Notes: generated by a model from the sequence alone, not told the origin. A stretch of DNA of 64,000 bases from Saururus chinensis (GCA_035235625.1 CP141148.1:2294001-2358000), one strand, 5' to 3'. Shown: positions 36,406-52,337, numbered from the stretch's first letter. Translations and numbers: made by a program.

Positions 36406-37339
36406 TCTTTCTATGCATACCTCCAACTTAATTGTCTCGGCGGTAGTATTTTCTTTTATTAATAAGCATTTGTTTGACCCTCTGAGGTCGTTACTAGTGA
36501 TTGTGTTTGCTGCCTACTCTAGTGACAAGGGTTCTACTTTGGCCTCCATCTTCACCCACAACCCTAGTTCTCCCCTCTCGGTGTTTTTTCCATTTGTAGA
36601 ATTAATGGTACTACTTCCTTTATGTTTTCCTTATATATCATGTGGGTTGTGGGCATCATAATTTAGATTATCTTGTGTTGCTAGACTTTTATTATCTTTC
36701 ATGTAATTTGTGATGCACTGGCTTGAGGCTTCTTGTTGCTATCTTATTTGTAGCATGCTCTTGGTCTCATGATAAAAGTAAGAGTTTTTTCCATATTACC
36801 TGGCTCGATATACAAATATTCCATATTCTCTGGATTTTAACACTTAATCTCATATGACCTGGTTTAGGATAAATATTTGTATGAGCAAAATCAATACACT
36901 TAACATACAAAAAATAAATCACCACTTAAAGATGATCGATGGAAAGTAAAAAAAATTCCTTCCCAATCTTGTGTTCCAGAGAACAAACCAAAATAGAGCC
37001 ACCTCCTAGTTTCAATCCAAAAACTAGTTGAAAAGGGGGAATCAAAGGAAGCCACATTAGTGCTTGCTAAATTGCAATAAACAGAATGTTCCGGCAATCT
37101 GAAAATTTTGGTTGCATTTAGAACGGATTGAAGGACTCTGGAGACTTGCACCAAATGGGGATTGAATGTTGCAAAAAGAAAGGATTGTTGGGAGTACAGC
37201 GAATCCGAATGAAATCGAGTAGAGTACATCAACTTTGCATGACTTGCGAGACTTTCGAGAATGTGAGAACGAGAGGATGGCTCCCATTAAACGGACCAAA
37301 AATCTCACGCTCCGCATGGTACGTGTTCAACACTTGATC
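36406..37339. other. Intergenic
   Basis: No gene is supported. The part 36620-36770 resembles 23885-24016. The segment at about 36900-37330 is moderately GC-richer without a conserved frame. Confidence 0.45.
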
Positions 37340-38040
37340 CATATTGCATATACGATAACTCGATATGTCAATAAAACGTATTTTTGATAATACGATATGT
37401 ATTCTTTGAGCCAACAACCCATAATATGATATTTTCTATATCACATATATGATAACACGATATTTGCCATAGCGTATTATCGATAACACAATATGCCACC
37501 ATAGCGTATTATTGATAACACGATATGCCACCATAGCGTATTATCGATAACACGATATGCCACCATAACGTATTATTGATAACACGATATGCCAACAATG
37601 CGTGCTATTGATAATACAATATGTTATTATATCCTATATATTGCATATATGATAATACGATATTCGCCAAAGCGTGTTATCGATAACATGATATTTGCTA
37701 TAGCATATTATCAATAACATGAGATTTGCAATAGTGTGTTATCGATAACACGATATGTTGGCATAGCGTGTTATCGATAACACGATATGCCAACAAGACG
37801 TGTTATTTTTTTTAAATCGCATATACTATAATATGATATTCGTCATAGCGTATTATCAATAACACGATATTCGCCATAACGTGTTATCGATAACACGATA
37901 TGCCAACAAGATGTGTTATTTATTTTTCTCTATATCGCATATACAATAATACGATATTCGTCATAGCGTATTATCGATAACACGATATGCAACCATAGCG
38001 TGTTATTGATAACACGATATTTGCTAATATTTGTTATTTA
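37340..38040. repeat. Satellite-like array of ~32-bp units built on TATCGATAACACGATAT
   Basis: About 18 units of the type GATAACACGATATGCCACCA followed by TAGCGTATTATC. Variants replace GCCACCA with TTCGCCA, TTTGCTA or GCCAACA and TAGCGTATT with ACGTGTTATT. A longer variant containing TATATCGCATATAC(G/A)ATAA recurs at about 37440, 37640, 37810 and 37930, giving a higher-order period. TTATCGATAA is a perfect 10-bp palindrome present in many units. Units drift by substitution and length, so this is an aged minisatellite. Confidence 0.88.
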
Positions 38041-38044
38041 TACA

Positions 38045-38785
38045 ATTTTTCATTAAGTCAGGGATAAAAACCTCTGAGATCGTGTACATGCTTACATAAG
38101 ATGTTTTACATAGTAAAACTTGCATACTAGAGTCCTTCTTTGCACAATAGAGTAGGAGGCTATCATAGCTATTCTACAATGTCCTTCCTTTGCATTTACA
38201 TCCTTCTCTATTCTTATATAGCCATATTCTCCCTATATAGTCCCTCAAGATTCATTTTTTGAGTTGCAGTATCATCTTGATCTCCTTTTGTAATGATAAA
38301 TAGTTTATGTGGTTAGAAATTTTTAGACGAAAATTAGAGAAGAACGATCGCCGATGAAGTTAGGGAGGCCGACAATCGCCGAATAGAAATCGAAATTTGT
38401 TGTTGATGAAAACAGCCGGGCGAAAATCACAAATCATCTCTGAGCTCCGATCTCCTCTTTGTTTATGCTTCGTCACAACTAGTTTACACGATTTTTAACC
38501 CAAACCTTGTTAAAAGGGTATTTTGGTCCATTTTTTTCCAAATATCATGTAAACCCAAGTTCTATGGAATATTTTTTACAAAACCAGGGAATATGGAATA
38601 TTTGTATCTTAGGCCAGGTAATATGAAAAAAACTCAAAGTAATTAAACCCTCTCATACAAGGTGTAGGGTTTGCATTGTCGGACATTGCATCTACTCGGA
38701 TGAGTGGGAGTTGTTGGAAAGGGCATCCTCAATCCCACATATGACAAAAAGATTTAGTGAGGAAAATGTAGGCTTCAAAGTGTTT
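38045..38785. other. Intergenic
   Basis: No gene. The phrases 'ACCTGG...ATATGGAATAT' near 38580-38630 and 36790-36860 are similar to each other on opposite sides of the satellite array, suggesting that the array lies inside a larger repeat. Confidence 0.4.
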
Positions 38786-39275
38786 GAGGCACGAATTTAA
38801 AACCCGGACCGGCCCAGCTGGTCGGACCAGGTTCAACCAAACCTGGATGGCATTCCGAACCAATTTAGTACTTTTTCTGGAGTTGACCAGTCAACTCAAC
38901 TTGGCCAGTTGAACTGTCGACCTGGTGACCTGTTCAGACCGATTCTAAAACTCCCGACATGCTCAAACCCATTAAAGCCCTACCCACAAGGCTATGTTGA
39001 TTTTGTTGTACATATGTCTATAGCCATTTTATTTAAATATCTACTATATAGCGTACTAGAAAAAAAGATTGTTCACCGTGGGATTCGAACGATAAAGATA
39101 ATTTCATACGTGTTTTACCCGCTTTGTATTTAGAATCTTATGCAAATAATTTTACTTAATATTATATTTAATCAATATATAACAAAATGGGCCAACCCGG
39201 GTTAACCCCTAGTTGAACCGAGTCAACCTGGCCCGGCGACCAATCCGGGTTAGCCTCCAGGCCGATTTTTAAAAC
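38786..39275. repeat. Possible MITE with TTTAAAA-CCGG ends
   Basis: TTTAAAACCCGGACCGGCCC at the left and GGCCGATTTTTAAAACAC at the right are roughly inverted, with GG(T/C)CCGG-rich subterminal sequence. A related fragment is at 40378-40500. No target duplication was identified. Confidence 0.4.
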
Positions 39276-39299
39276 ACAGGGAGCATAAGCGAGTAAGAC

Positions 39300-40370
39300 G
39301 GGGGTTTCAACACAAATATGACGAGAAAAAAGGAGGGAGCAAGTGAAAAGGGGAAAACATAGTAATAAAAAAATAACTTTGCTCTTTTCTTCCTAGAAGC
39401 TCCAGACGCTCCCATGAATCCTTCCAACTGTCTACAGTCTCTCTGGTGCACCATTGCCACCGCCTCAAGTCACTGTCTCTTGCCAAAATTTGTGCCATCT
39501 GGCCACAATGACCTCTGTGGTGTGAGTAGAAAAAGAAGATATGGGGGTTTGGGTGGTTCTTGAGAACAAGTGGCCAAAAAGTATCTATTACATTGCTGTG
39601 TACCGGTATATATAGATACATACATGTGTTTCCCTTTAGGGAAAAGACAAAGCAGTGATGTACTTCTAGAGAGTGACAAGTAGAAGGTAGAGATGGTAAG
39701 AAGAGGAGAGTCCAGGATCCATGAGGTAGCCAGGGGGGCATGTAGCTGGATTGCCATGGTGGCAAGTGCTGAAGTGACCTTAATAGTTCTCTTCCTCTTC
39801 TTCTTAGATTTGGGCTTAGGCCTTTGGGGAGAGGCTCCAACGGTAGAAAGGAGGTCAGAATAGCGATGTTGGCCAACAACAAGCTCCCATAGTTGTAGGG
39901 AGAGTTGGGGAAAGGAAGGAGTAGAGCAGGTGGAGCAAAAAAAGAAGGAGCAAGTGAAAAAGGAGGAAATATAATACTCTATAAAAAGTAACTTTTAAGC
40001 ACATTGTGACAAGCCGCAACATGTTCTTTTCTTCCTAAAAACTCCATGTGCTCCTAAACCCCCTTCAACTCTCTATGGTGCGTCGTCATCACCACCACCA
40101 CCACCTCAAGTCATCATCTCTTACCGGAATTTATTCTACCCGGCCTCCATGACTTTTGTGGTGTGAGCACACACTCTTTGGGATTCTGCCCGGCCTCCAT
40201 GACTTTTGTGGTGTGAGCTAACACTCTTTGGGGAGAGGCTTAAACGGCAGAGGGGAGGTCAGAATAGCGGCATTGGTTGGCGGCAGGCTCTCGTAGTTGC
40301 AAGGACGAGTGGGACTGTGGGAGGGAGAGAGTTGGGGAAGGGAAGGAGTAGGCGGGGGGAGGGTTTTTTT
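39300..40370. repeat. Non-coding module duplicated in tandem (two diverged units)
   Basis: The first unit (about 39325-39935) and second unit (about 39940-40370) share, in order: GGAGCAAGTGAAAA, CTCTTTTCTTCCTA, CACCTCAAGTCA, CTTTGGGGAGAGGCT, GGAGGTCAGAATAGCG and GAGAGTTGGGGAA. The second unit contains its own internal ~57-bp duplication (CGGCCTCCATGACTTTTGTG at 40141 and 40191). Long minus-strand frames here are not conserved between the units and are probably not genes. Confidence 0.7.
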
Positions 40371-40589
40371 TTCTTTTATACCGGGTGAACCGATCTGGTT
40401 TGGGCTGGCGGGCCAACAATAAACCTGACAGCCCGACCCAAAATCCAAATCGGGTCCAATTGGACCAGCTGGGCCGGTGCGGTTTTCAAAACCAAACATT
40501 GGTTCCACAAGTACATTATCGGCACGTGCCCATATTGACAGTCATCCGTTACAACCTTCCATTGGGAAGCTTCCGCGTCCCTGTTTGCC

Positions 40590-40840
40590 GCCAAAAAAAT
40601 TAACTTGCCGCCAAAAAGGAAACAGACTGCTTAGACTTGAAAATCATGGCCGCCGGGAGACACCGTCTCCCTGGTCAGTGGTTTTTGTCCTCTTTTTCAT
40701 CATTTCCCCTTTAGACATCCTTCTATTAAATGACTGAACTAGTGAAGAATCCGTGAACAGATAGATTAAAAATCATGCGTTCATTGCATTCGGCGCTTCC
40801 GAAGTGAAACAAACAAAAAAACGGTAGATCATCCGCAGTC
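40590..40840 (+). promoter_or_regulatory. Proximal promoter/5' leader of kinase 1, conserved with kinase 2
   Basis: Matches 54480-54729, with shared blocks GCTTGCCGCCAAAAAG, GTCCTCTTTTTCATCATTTC, GAACTAGTGAAGAATC and ACGGTAGATCATCCGCAGTC just before each ATG. Similarity fades upstream, so the duplicated promoter kept about 250 bp. No TATA box is obvious. Confidence 0.65.
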
Positions 40841-44527
<3,687 letters not shown>

Positions 44528-45609
44528 ATATTCACTTGGTTCTCTCTTGTGTGGCGCTTAATTCGTCAATGAAGCTTATGTGCAGGTTGACATTGTACAA
44601 AACCTGATAAAACAGTTATCTGATAAATGAATTTCCAAGAGTAGTTGGTCCAAGTGAAAGTTCTCTATGATCAAAGTGCAATCAAGATGATCCATCATGG
44701 GTTCTTATCGAAGACTAACCCATCTTGAGTTCTTATCGAAGTATACAACATGTATCTTTTATACAAAAGTAAATAACATGAAATAAAAGAGATTAATTAG
44801 TAATCTTAGTTTAACACAACACTCACAAAATTTATAATAAATATAATCACAAGCACTAAGGCTACAACATGTCTAAAATCATCATAGGCTACCCATAACA
44901 TGAAAGTAACATGTTTCAAACATCAACATAACACATGACATAAGTCTAAACAACCCAAGTATTTAGCCCCCTCTCATGACACATGCCCATCCTCAAGCTT
45001 TATATATAAACCATCTAGAGCACCTACATGACACAACATACAACCCTAAAACAAAACTACAAACAAAAGAGACGTGAGCTTACCTCCGTAAGGGTTTTAA
45101 AACCACGTGCATTTTTCCCATAAAAATAAATTTAAACATGTATCACATATGTCTTATCTACACCTGTGCATCATAATCATAAGTTAAATCATATTTTATA
45201 TTCTCATTTTTAATTCATAACCCACATGCACAACCTGTGGAATCATTTAAGTTTTATAGTTCATTCACATCTTGCATAAATCAAGTATCAAAATTTACAT
45301 TCACCCTGCATAATCAAGTGTATAAAATCAAATTCAATTATACATGTTCAAGTGTAATCATTCAGTATGCATCCTGTGTAAACATAAGCATCATTGTTCC
45401 TACACATCCTATGTCAATAAGCAATATAATCCATACACATGCATAAATACTCGAGTAAATGTCTCACATTAGAGAAAATAACCCTGCTTATCCTAATCAA
45501 AACATAAACAGGCCTGCTCACCCTAGAGATCCTAAAAGGAAGTCCAAATTTATGGAAAGGAAAACTAGAGTTTGGGTAAATCCCTAATAGGGAAATTACC
45601 CCCTAGTAA

Positions 45610-47331
45610 TGTAACGACCCTGAATTTCCAGTACGCTTTCTAATACGTTAATTTTGGAGTTTGTAGCATTCTTTTAATTAGTTATAGTGTGTTACATATT
45701 TAATCTTTTGAGATTATGGTAATGTGCAAAAAAATGATTTTAACAGCTTTCGAAGCGCTTGATTCAGACACCGGGGCTAAAAGTTACGGCCTCGAAAAAT
45801 GTGCCACATGGGTGGGCCCACCTTGAAAGTGTAGGATAACCTACCCATGTGGGGTCTAGTTTGGTAGGGCTTATTGATACGAGCCTAACGGTGCCAAGAA
45901 CACGTGAATCGGAGTCCGGGGTGACAAAGATACACGCGTTTAAAGTTTTTGTGTTTAAAAAAAATATTATAAAAATGTTGGTTGACGCAAGCTGACGCAT
46001 ACGGCCGGCGTTAGCCGGTGCCGCGTGGACCCGGGCCCGTGGGACTACGGGCCGGGCGCGCGACAGGCCGCGGACCCGCCACACGGGTCCGCGTCACGTG
46101 GGGCCGGGCCCATGATGAAGCATGTCACCGCGCGTTGTCGCGCCGAACAACGCGATGGGGCCTAGGCAACGCGAGCAACGCGCGTGTGATGCAAGACGCG
46201 CGCATGTTGTGACCGTGGGAAGTGCACGTGATGTGGCGCGCACAGGCCCCACGTGCACGCGCCTTTAAATGGTGCATCCAGCCCATTTTTTTTCTCTAGT
46301 TTCCAGTTTTCCACTTCTGAACCCGTTTTTCTCCGTTCTTAACCATTTTAAGTCCGAATCAAGTGATTCAAAAGCGTTTCCTACTAAATTCAACGTTCTA
46401 GACGCTGTGGTGGGGTCGGTTTCTTTATTTGGGGTTTCTCTAGTTACAAAATTATAACCAAGGGTTAAGGTAGGGGACTTTAAACTCTAAACGTGTGCTT
46501 AGTATAACTTCTTTATGCATGATTTAACATGATTAAGCTCATGTGATTGATTTATGTGAGACATGTTATGTGATGAACTGTTTTAGCATGAATATTGTTA
46601 TGCTTTGAACAATGTGATGATTAATTCCTAGGCTTAAGAACCCAGAATAATCATAGAGTGATGATGCCCGCAGAGAAAAATAAATTGGCAAGTGGCGCGC
46701 ACAGGGTAGAGCATCGTGGGAAAGCTCTGTCCCTAAGTGGCCCTCGTTTGCCCCATGAGCGCCTAGGGTAGGTCGTAGGGTGTCGCGGCTTGTGGTTTTG
46801 TTGTGATTTAGAACCGGTTGTTTTATGCATAATTTATTGTAGTAGAGGTTTCTAAAAGAAAATATGTAGAGTTTTCAAAGGGATTTCTGCTTAGCACCTC
46901 TATTAGATTTTAAATCAACCTGCTGAGTATTTTAAAATACTCACCCACCCCAGATTCTGCGGGTAATGCAGCGAGGGTGAAGGTGAAGGAAGTGTAGTGT
47001 TCCAGATATTTTATCTGCTATTTGATTTTAAAAAATATGTAATATTTATATGACTGCAGATTAAGGGCACGATATGCCCAAAGACTTGTAAGGCTTGTAA
47101 AATTTCAACTCTACGAACCTAAGTCCATGGTTTGTGCGAAATATGTATTTAAGCACATGAATAATATTTTGTTGTGCTATGACTCCGTGATATGCTCATT
47201 TTTAACATAAAGCATATCTGACCATGATCTGCATTAACGGCTGTCGCGTTCGAACGCACGAGTGTTGGCAGAGTGTGTCGAACATTGTGACGATATATTA
47301 ATAATAATTATTATAAAAAACAGCTGTCACA
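45610..47331 (+). mobile_element. Solo LTR, 1.72 kb, plus strand
   Basis: Begins TGTAACGACCCTGAATTTCC and ends AAACAGCTGTCACA, flanked by a perfect AGTAA duplication (45605-45609 and 47332-47336). No interior genes. A GC-rich, CpG-rich patch at about 45980-46265 contains several CACGTG words and ends in a TTTAAAT box at 46264, which looks like the promoter. Nested in the larger solo LTR and therefore younger. Confidence 0.88.
46264..46270 (+). promoter_or_regulatory. Candidate TATA-like box of the 1.72-kb LTR
   Basis: TTTAAAT directly downstream of CCACGTGCACGCGCC. The neighbouring G-box words (CACGTG) at about 46094, 46226 and 46251 could bind bZIP or bHLH factors; this is inference from motif alone. 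Confidence 0.4.
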
Positions 47332-48827
47332 AGTAAGTCAGTGCACTTAGACAAACTAGCCTGGATTTTTAGGTTTAGAAAGACTCATCAGTTTAATTCA
47401 TTATAGTATTCCACTTTTCTCATCTAAAAGGGAAACCCGTCGTCAAAGGGATGTAATACCCTATCCAATGGACATAAAATCTTGTCCTTTTGGATGTAAA
47501 ACCAATTCGATATATCTCTTATGCTGCTAATTTGGAAAAACCACGACATCTAATCGATCAATCATAGTTAAACATGATTAATCTTTATTTACAAATCATT
47601 CTCATGGTGCATGTGACATGATACATACATGAGCAATGTTTAATAGATGCAAGTATAAGTAAACATACCCTAATCAGTCTCAAATGTATGAAACATGGTC
47701 TATTTGTGTCAAATAAAATCGTATAAGCATGGATAAAAGATATATTCATGGATATGTTCTTAATTGAGCTAAAACATGCGTAACATGGCTATTTGTAATT
47801 AAATCAACATGTGCATGCATTCATATCCTCTCATGATCATAAGCTACTGATGTTAAGGAATAAACATGAAGAAATAATCAAAATATGGATTTGAATTAAG
47901 TAAGCATCATACTAAGCTTAAACGTACATAGTCATCAATTTAATTAAGATAAAACATATCTAGCATGCTCCATATGAAATTAAGGTGACATGTGTAACTA
48001 TTCGTAGCTTATCATGGTTATAATAAATTGGAATTATGAGAAAGAATAAAGAAACGATCAAAATTCACTAAAATACACATGTAACATATGACACATAAAT
48101 TTTAAAATCCTTGTATGTCCATTTGAATGAACTATTAGCCTATTCAAACATTCAAGACAGTTCACTCTAGTTTGTCTTCTACCTCTCAAAATATAAACTA
48201 AAATCATTTCAAAATTCATATAAATTACTAAAACACCATAAAACATCATATAATCAATACCTAAGCCTAAAACATAATGAATCTAACATTTTTCATACTT
48301 AATCATACAAAAACAACAATAAATCTCATGTTTTTAATAAATCTTTATTACCCACTAGGATGCTTCAAAAGTTCAAATAAACCAATACTCATGGCACTAC
48401 AAGTAAGAAAACTATTTAAGGTAAAACCCTTTATCTCTATTCCGCTTGTGAATCCCTTGAATGAGCTTCAACCTCAAGAAATCCTACCCAAAAATTAGGG
48501 CTTTTGGTTAGCCCTTATCAAAACCTAACTAATAGACTTAAATCAATATGAGAATGATAGATTCAAGACCTCCTTAGGTTAAAAATGAAAATAACATAAA
48601 TTAGAGTTCTAAATCAAAATTAAAAAGATAATCTTGATGGAAGAAACTAAAAATCTAAATAGGAGAAATGAATAATAAGATGATTAAGACAAAAATCGAA
48701 GGGATAAAGGTGTGATCAAGGGAAAATCTTACCTTAAGAAAAGTTCTTCTTTGGGAAATGAGGGTAGAGCCTAACCTCGCTCCTAATCTCAACACTTCCC
48801 TATTTGGCAAATGGGCTAGGGTTTTTT

Positions 48828-48835
48828 CTTTTATA
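48828..48835 (-). promoter_or_regulatory. TATA box of the 2.85-kb LTR
   Basis: TATAAAAG on the minus strand, ~410 bases from the LTR start, at a position similar to that in the 3.15-kb solo LTR. Confidence 0.5.
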
Positions 48836-49246
48836 GTAAAGACTTATGGGTTGGGAATGGAATTGTTAGGTTGAAAAATAGGTGAATAAATTATATATGA
48901 CTATTTAAGTGCACAATTAACTCAAAAATGAATTTAATAAAACCGAAGCCCACTTAGATAAATCACTAGAAGATTGGCGGCTAGAAAGGGTAGCATGTCA
49001 TCCGACACAGATGTGGGTCCCACAATGGGGCATGCTTCTTTAATCAAGAAAAATAGAAAAATACTCTTAAATAGGTAGAAATTTAGTGAATCAAGCTTAA
49101 CATTAATATTCTAAACTAAAATAAAATTTAACCTCAAAAAAATTATAACTAACTAACCCATTACCTCAAGAAAATCAAATCAAACTGAAATAAATAATTT
49201 CACACAAAATCAAAAGGTAATAAATTAGAAGATCTTACACACTCTC

Positions 49247-50150
49247 TTAACCCAAGAATTGGGTTTGAACAAACTAGAGTATAAAAAGATGATTTATTTT
49301 GTGCAAAATATATAATACATAAGGTTTCGACGATCATGGCAATGGAAATTTTAACACTATAGTTCATCAGCCTTTATTTATGGCATGGATGGGGTAGTTC
49401 ATGATTTAGGAAAAGACTAAGCTCAAATTGTGATAGTCCAATATCTAGTTGAGTGGGAACTCCTAGTTGAGATTATCATATCTAGTGAACCTTGAGGTGA
49501 TATTCTCTATTGTAAGTATGTTTGACTTGGATAGGTATGTGTGTGAATTTGGTTTTCTTGAATTTCTATTGGTTTTAAAGATAAACTCTTTTTTGGCATA
49601 TTGTTCAACAAAATTGTTTTCAATTGGATTGCAATCCATTAGGTATACTCGTGTACTCAACATCCTTTGTGGTGCAAGTTCTCCAGGGAAAAGATCATTT
49701 AGAGGTATCAAGAAGGTCATAACTATAGACCGGAGCCTACCTTTCAACTTGTTGATGTTTTATCTACCTATAATTTTGCTTTTAGGCACAAGAGAGTGTT
49801 ATTTATTATTTCATTAGCTTGTGTATAGGTGACAAAAAAGTACACTGCTATGGATCTTAAGAATATTATAATATGTTTAGATATTTAGATGTTTAACTAG
49901 TGGTATTATCACAACTAATATTTGTGAAAGATGTGTTTCTCATGTCCCCAATTTACCTTTCCAATGTTTTATAACTCATGAAATAGTTTATTTGCTACAT
50001 ATTAGGAAGGGTAGCTTGTCATAGATTTTCATTTGGTGGATGAAGGTTTTATAAAAGATAGTTTAAAATTTGAGGCATAGACTTGAAGGTAAATTGCATT
50101 TTTACAATATCTTATATCAATTTTTCATATTTTTGTATGGTAAATATCCT
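49247..50150. other. AT-rich stretch upstream of the CACTA remnant
   Basis: No gene is supported. 49320-49500 resembles 35740-35960. Part of this may be the 5' half of the CACTA element, but no CACTA terminus was found. Confidence 0.45.
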
Positions 50151-50154
50151 AGCA

Positions 50155-50925
50155 AATTATATAATTTAATACATGTAAGGTGTGCTAATAAGAAGAAAAA
50201 TCATTCATTACAATCCTTCACCCACCTAGTTGGGATTAAAAGTTTTAAGTAGATCCAGTATAAGGACGTATGTGTTTTATTTATCTTGTTTGCATTTTTA
50301 TTGCATTGTATGAATCTTGTTTCTAATTAAATATAATATAATGCAACAACTAAAAGGGGAACTGATGTCCCAATCCCATCATGGGATCTTTTCCTTCTAG
50401 CATGTACGAAAAAATGATGAGAATTTTACTGAGGATAAGGCAAAAAGGATTGTGAGTAACCTATCTTTAATAAAACAAATTTGCTTGTGTCTTTTTTTAT
50501 TATTAATAATCATCATATCTCAACCTGCTAACATTGAATTAAGATTTAAAACTTTATGAATTGCAAAAATAAATCAAAGACCTTATAGAGAAAAAGGGCC
50601 TTCACGAAACACCACTTCCTTCCCTCAATGATATATTTGCTTAAGGTTTTGGAGGAGAGAAACCCAGAAGAATTCAGGGATATGGTCATTGGATGACCAC
50701 TAGTTTATGGGGTCCACCATCTAGTCGCATTGCAACCTTCTCAGATTTTGAATACAATTCTATGAAAGAAAAGTTATCACAACTTGAGGAAGAAAATTTA
50801 AAACCGAAGGAGGAGATGGTGGAGGAGAGGTCAAGGCACAAGAAGGAAATATGACAACTTCAAGATCAATATAAGAAATTATAATCAAAGATGGATCAAA
50901 TGATGTATTTCTTTTAATATCACAT
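50155..50925 (+). pseudogene. CACTA (En/Spm) transposon protein remnant, plant transposase_24 type
   Basis: Frames read NKKKNHSLQSFTHLVGIKSFK (50185-50250) and later LHETPLPSLNDIF, then GEKPRRIQGYGHWMT, then a heptad-like stretch SMKEKLSQLEEENLKPKEEM. This order (N-x-NR-HTGGSKSF, then D-IF-GxE-GR-RG-G, then coiled coil) is that of the Ptta/En/Spm-associated protein. There is a stop and frame change at about 50641 and further stops at 50852 and 50882. Not functional. Confidence 0.7.
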
Positions 50926-51469
50926 TAGTTAGGTATAAGCTTACCCCTCAAAAATAGAAATATGTTTTATTGTTTTGGATATATTCTGATAGGAATAAGC
51001 TTACTCCTCATAAGTTAGAAATATGTTTTATTGTTTTGGATAAATTCTTTGATAATCTAAAGCATGATCATTTTTATTTTGTGTACATAGGTCAATGATG
51101 GATAATGCAACATTGCTAACTTACAAGGATAGATCATGTTCCAGACATCATTATTTGGTTTGACTACTTGTCAAATATAACTCATGTTTAAGGTTTAGTT
51201 TTAGTTGTATGAACAAGTGTTAAAAATCTTAAAATCACTTATGCTAAGTTGATATTGTACTTTGAACCTAATATAAATATTTGATATTATTCTATGTTCG
51301 TTCTAATTAATTAAGGTTTTTTTATTTATTTATGATGTGTGATAATGCTTGGATGAAATTGTAATATAGAAGCGATGTTTATTATATGAGATTTATAGAA
51401 ATGAAAACATAAAATAAATAAAAATATCTCAAAAATCATTGGGTTGGGAAAGGCTCTTAGTGGCATGTC

Positions 51470-51734
51470 TGTAGGCCTTAAAAATGATCGCTATTAGTAC
51501 AACCAAATCACCGCTAAATGTGGAACACAACATGTTGTTTTGGGAAAGGGTTGGTGGTATTAAAATTGTCACTATTAGTACAATTGTATCATAAATAAAC
51601 ACCGCAAAAACCTTTCTGTGGCAATTGGCAAGTCCCTGCTATAAAAAGCGAAAAAATGAAAATCGCAAGTGGCGGTCTTTGTGACCACCACTAATTTCCC
51701 TGGTATAGACTATAGGGGGGCTTCTTTTTTGTAG
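51470..51734 (+). repeat. CACTA 3' subterminal repeats and terminus
   Basis: Repeated words GGC(T/A)...TTAGTGGCA, CGCTATTAGTACAA, CACTATTAGTACAA and ACCACCACTAATTTCCCTGG lead into CTTCTTTTTTGTAGCAATG. That end is close to the complement of CACTACAAAAAA, with a mutated tip. The matching 5' tip was not found. Confidence 0.6.
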
Positions 51735-51777
51735 CAATGTCAAAACTGCCTCTATAGTCTAGGGTAGTGGTTTTGAG

Positions 51778-52133
51778 TAGGGATGTCACTCGGGTCGGGT
51801 ATATGGTAAAATTCAACCAACCTTGATGGGTCGGGTTTAGTTTTTAAAATTCAACCCAAACAACTGTTCTGGTTGGGTTCGGGTTTCAGGTAATCCAACC
51901 CGACTTGACTCGACCCAAATAAAATTATAAAACTAAAATTTTATTTTTTATATTTTTTAATATTAATTTTTAAAAAATTAAAAAAAAATTATTCTAATCA
52001 GGTCAAACGGGTTGGGTTCGGGTCAGGTTTATTCGGATTAGGTCAAGTTCATGTTATAGTTTCTCTAAGTAGTATCAAGTTCGAATTTGGCAAAACCCAA
52101 CCCGAACCCGAACCCAATCCGATAGCAGCACTA
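51778..52133. mobile_element. 356-bp hAT-type MITE, copy 2
   Basis: Begins TAGGGATGTCACTCGGGTCG and ends CGATAGCAGCACTA within an 8-bp duplication GTTTTGAG/ATTTTGAG (51770-51777 and 52134-52141). Same length as the copy at 33420. Confidence 0.87.
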
Positions 52134-52184
52134 ATTTTGAGGCTTTCACCGGGGATTTGAAGATGATATTGCTATTTCTTTTGG

Positions 52185-52235
52185 TAATAAATTGGGCAAT
52201 GAGGAAATAACTAATGAAACTTCTGCAAGCCATCA
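52185..52235 (+). pseudogene. Tiny PUT exon 2 fragment
   Basis: GAGGAAATAACTAATGAAAC followed by TTCTGCAAGCC corresponds to GAAGAAATAACTGATGAGGC then CTCTGTAAGCC at 4459-4492 of the intact gene. Only about 35 bases are clear, so the call depends on its position directly in front of block X. Confidence 0.45.
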
Positions 52236-52337
52236 ATTTGACCCTGGCCCTTCCCTGTTAATAGGAATTCGCACATACGAGGGATTATTACATTTAAAGA
52301 TAGTTGAAAAGAAGTTCGAAGATGGGGAAAATATGAA

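Larger units (their letters stand above)
44668..49241 (-). mobile_element. Solo LTR, ~2.85 kb, minus strand, interrupted by another solo LTR
   Basis: Similarity between the 3' flanks of kinase 1 and kinase 2 stops at about 44667, where this element begins. On the minus strand it starts TGTGTAAGATCTTC (49241) and ends CTTTGATCA (44668). The flanks are CTCTA (44663-44667) and CTCTC (49242-49246), a 5-bp duplication with one mismatch. A TATA box in minus orientation lies at 48828-48835, about 410 bases in, followed by leader-like sequence. No coding interior. Total 4574 bp including the nested 1722-bp LTR and its 5-bp duplication. Probably a long-LTR Ty3/gypsy family. Confidence 0.68.

Noticed and set aside
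37340-38040. Possible CRISPR array
   Set aside because: Units are contiguous variants without unique spacers of constant size and without cas genes; the DNA is plant nuclear.
39307-39882. 191-codon minus-strand frame as a gene
   Set aside because: The neighbouring duplicate of the same module does not preserve the frame and no domain is visible.
45764-46212. GC-rich frames around 45.8-46.2 kb as genes
   Set aside because: They lie in the promoter-like GC patch of a solo LTR, with no domain and no consistent start.
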